Positions 11,577 to 11,923 of a stretch of 11,923 bases of DNA are shown piece after piece (the first letter of the stretch is position 1; each line of letters begins with the position of its first letter). Below the pieces are notes generated by a model. The model saw nothing but the letters and a program-made list of their open reading frames with translations, was not told the DNA's origin and did not search any database. Origin of the DNA: Candidatus Gottesmanbacteria bacterium (GTDB lineage: Bacteria > Patescibacteriota > Microgenomatia > JACPZF01); contig JACPZF010000012.1 in assembly GCA_016195615.1 (NCBI GenBank), positions 1-11,923 on the forward strand. The letters run 5' to 3'. The position numbers and the translations under genes were made by a program.

Positions 11577-11876
11577 CTTGGATATCTCTACTCGGTCATT
11601 TCTGCCGAGTTCTCTAGATCGCTCTAGAGTTCAGACTATATTATGATCCGATTACGCTCGGAATCCAACATGTAGTCGTTGAGGGGAAGGAAGAAAATTT
11701 ATGATCCATTTTCTGACATTTTTCCTCCATCTTCCCTGCTGATTATCCGCAGCAGACAAATTATTACTCAACATTTTAGGTTAACTACCTATCCTATCAA
11801 GTATTACTGCATTCTCGGATGTTCCAGCATATAGTTAGTTTACAGCAAGAATTTCTTCTTGCAGGCCCCTAAATTG
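10937..11876 (-). mobile_element. Group I intron after U2262
   Basis: The 940-nt intron splits GGTTGCCT and CCTAAAGTGTAACGG. The guide GGGC pairs with exon GCCT. The P7 strands are CGACT (near 11675) and TATAGTC (near 11637), with P8 between them (GATTCCGAGCGTAATCGGATC). The intact endonuclease follows the core and reaches across the 3' splice site. The first ~300 nt hold the ribozyme core and no gene. Confidence 0.88.
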
Positions 11877-11923
11877 AGGCAACCTCCCCAGTTAAACTGC
11901 CCGCCAGACAGGGTCCTTTTGCC

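Overview
The window looks like a chromosomal fragment of a Candidate Phyla Radiation (Patescibacteria) bacterium, possibly of the Microgenomates type. This is inference from four things: a 23S rRNA gene broken by several group I introns, short palindromic repeats inserted in frame inside housekeeping proteins (RadA, S1), compact AT-rich gene packing, and several promoters placed so close to start codons that the mRNAs would be leaderless. Every well-supported gene lies on the minus strand, so transcription runs from high to low coordinates.

Ribosomal RNA (11923 down to 8447): the 3' part of a 23S rRNA gene followed by 5S. Aligning the exons to E. coli 23S from memory places four group I introns after the equivalents of U2262, U2500, U2596 and U2656. 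They fall in the P-loop region, the peptidyl-transferase centre (two) and the sarcin-ricin loop. Introns total about 2563 nt against about 747 nt of exon. The U2656 intron carries an intact I-CreI-like LAGLIDADG endonuclease and the U2262 intron an intact two-motif LAGLIDADG endonuclease. The U2596 and U2500 introns carry only C-terminal remnants of the same two families.

Downstream of 5S (8434 to 7633): a vapBC toxin-antitoxin module lies between the true 3' end of 5S rRNA and a second copy of its last ~35 nt plus flank, exactly 800 bp away. This suggests insertion at, or duplication of, the 5S end.

Housekeeping and surface genes (7615 to 332): an S51-family peptidase; ribosomal protein S1 followed by a membrane-anchored thermonuclease; an unrecognised gene split by an apparent frameshift; an operon of a DUF5678-like protein, a clan AA aspartic-protease-like protein and radA; a region (2012-1196) with DnaA-box-like sites, a small protein gene with a long structured leader, and a possible small RNA; and a secreted Pro/Thr-rich PKD-domain protein with a sorting-type C-terminus. 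The first 157 bases hold the start of an unrecognised gene.

Palindromic repeats recur throughout. One class lies inside coding sequence. Others lie at or within 2 nt of the stop codons of three genes.
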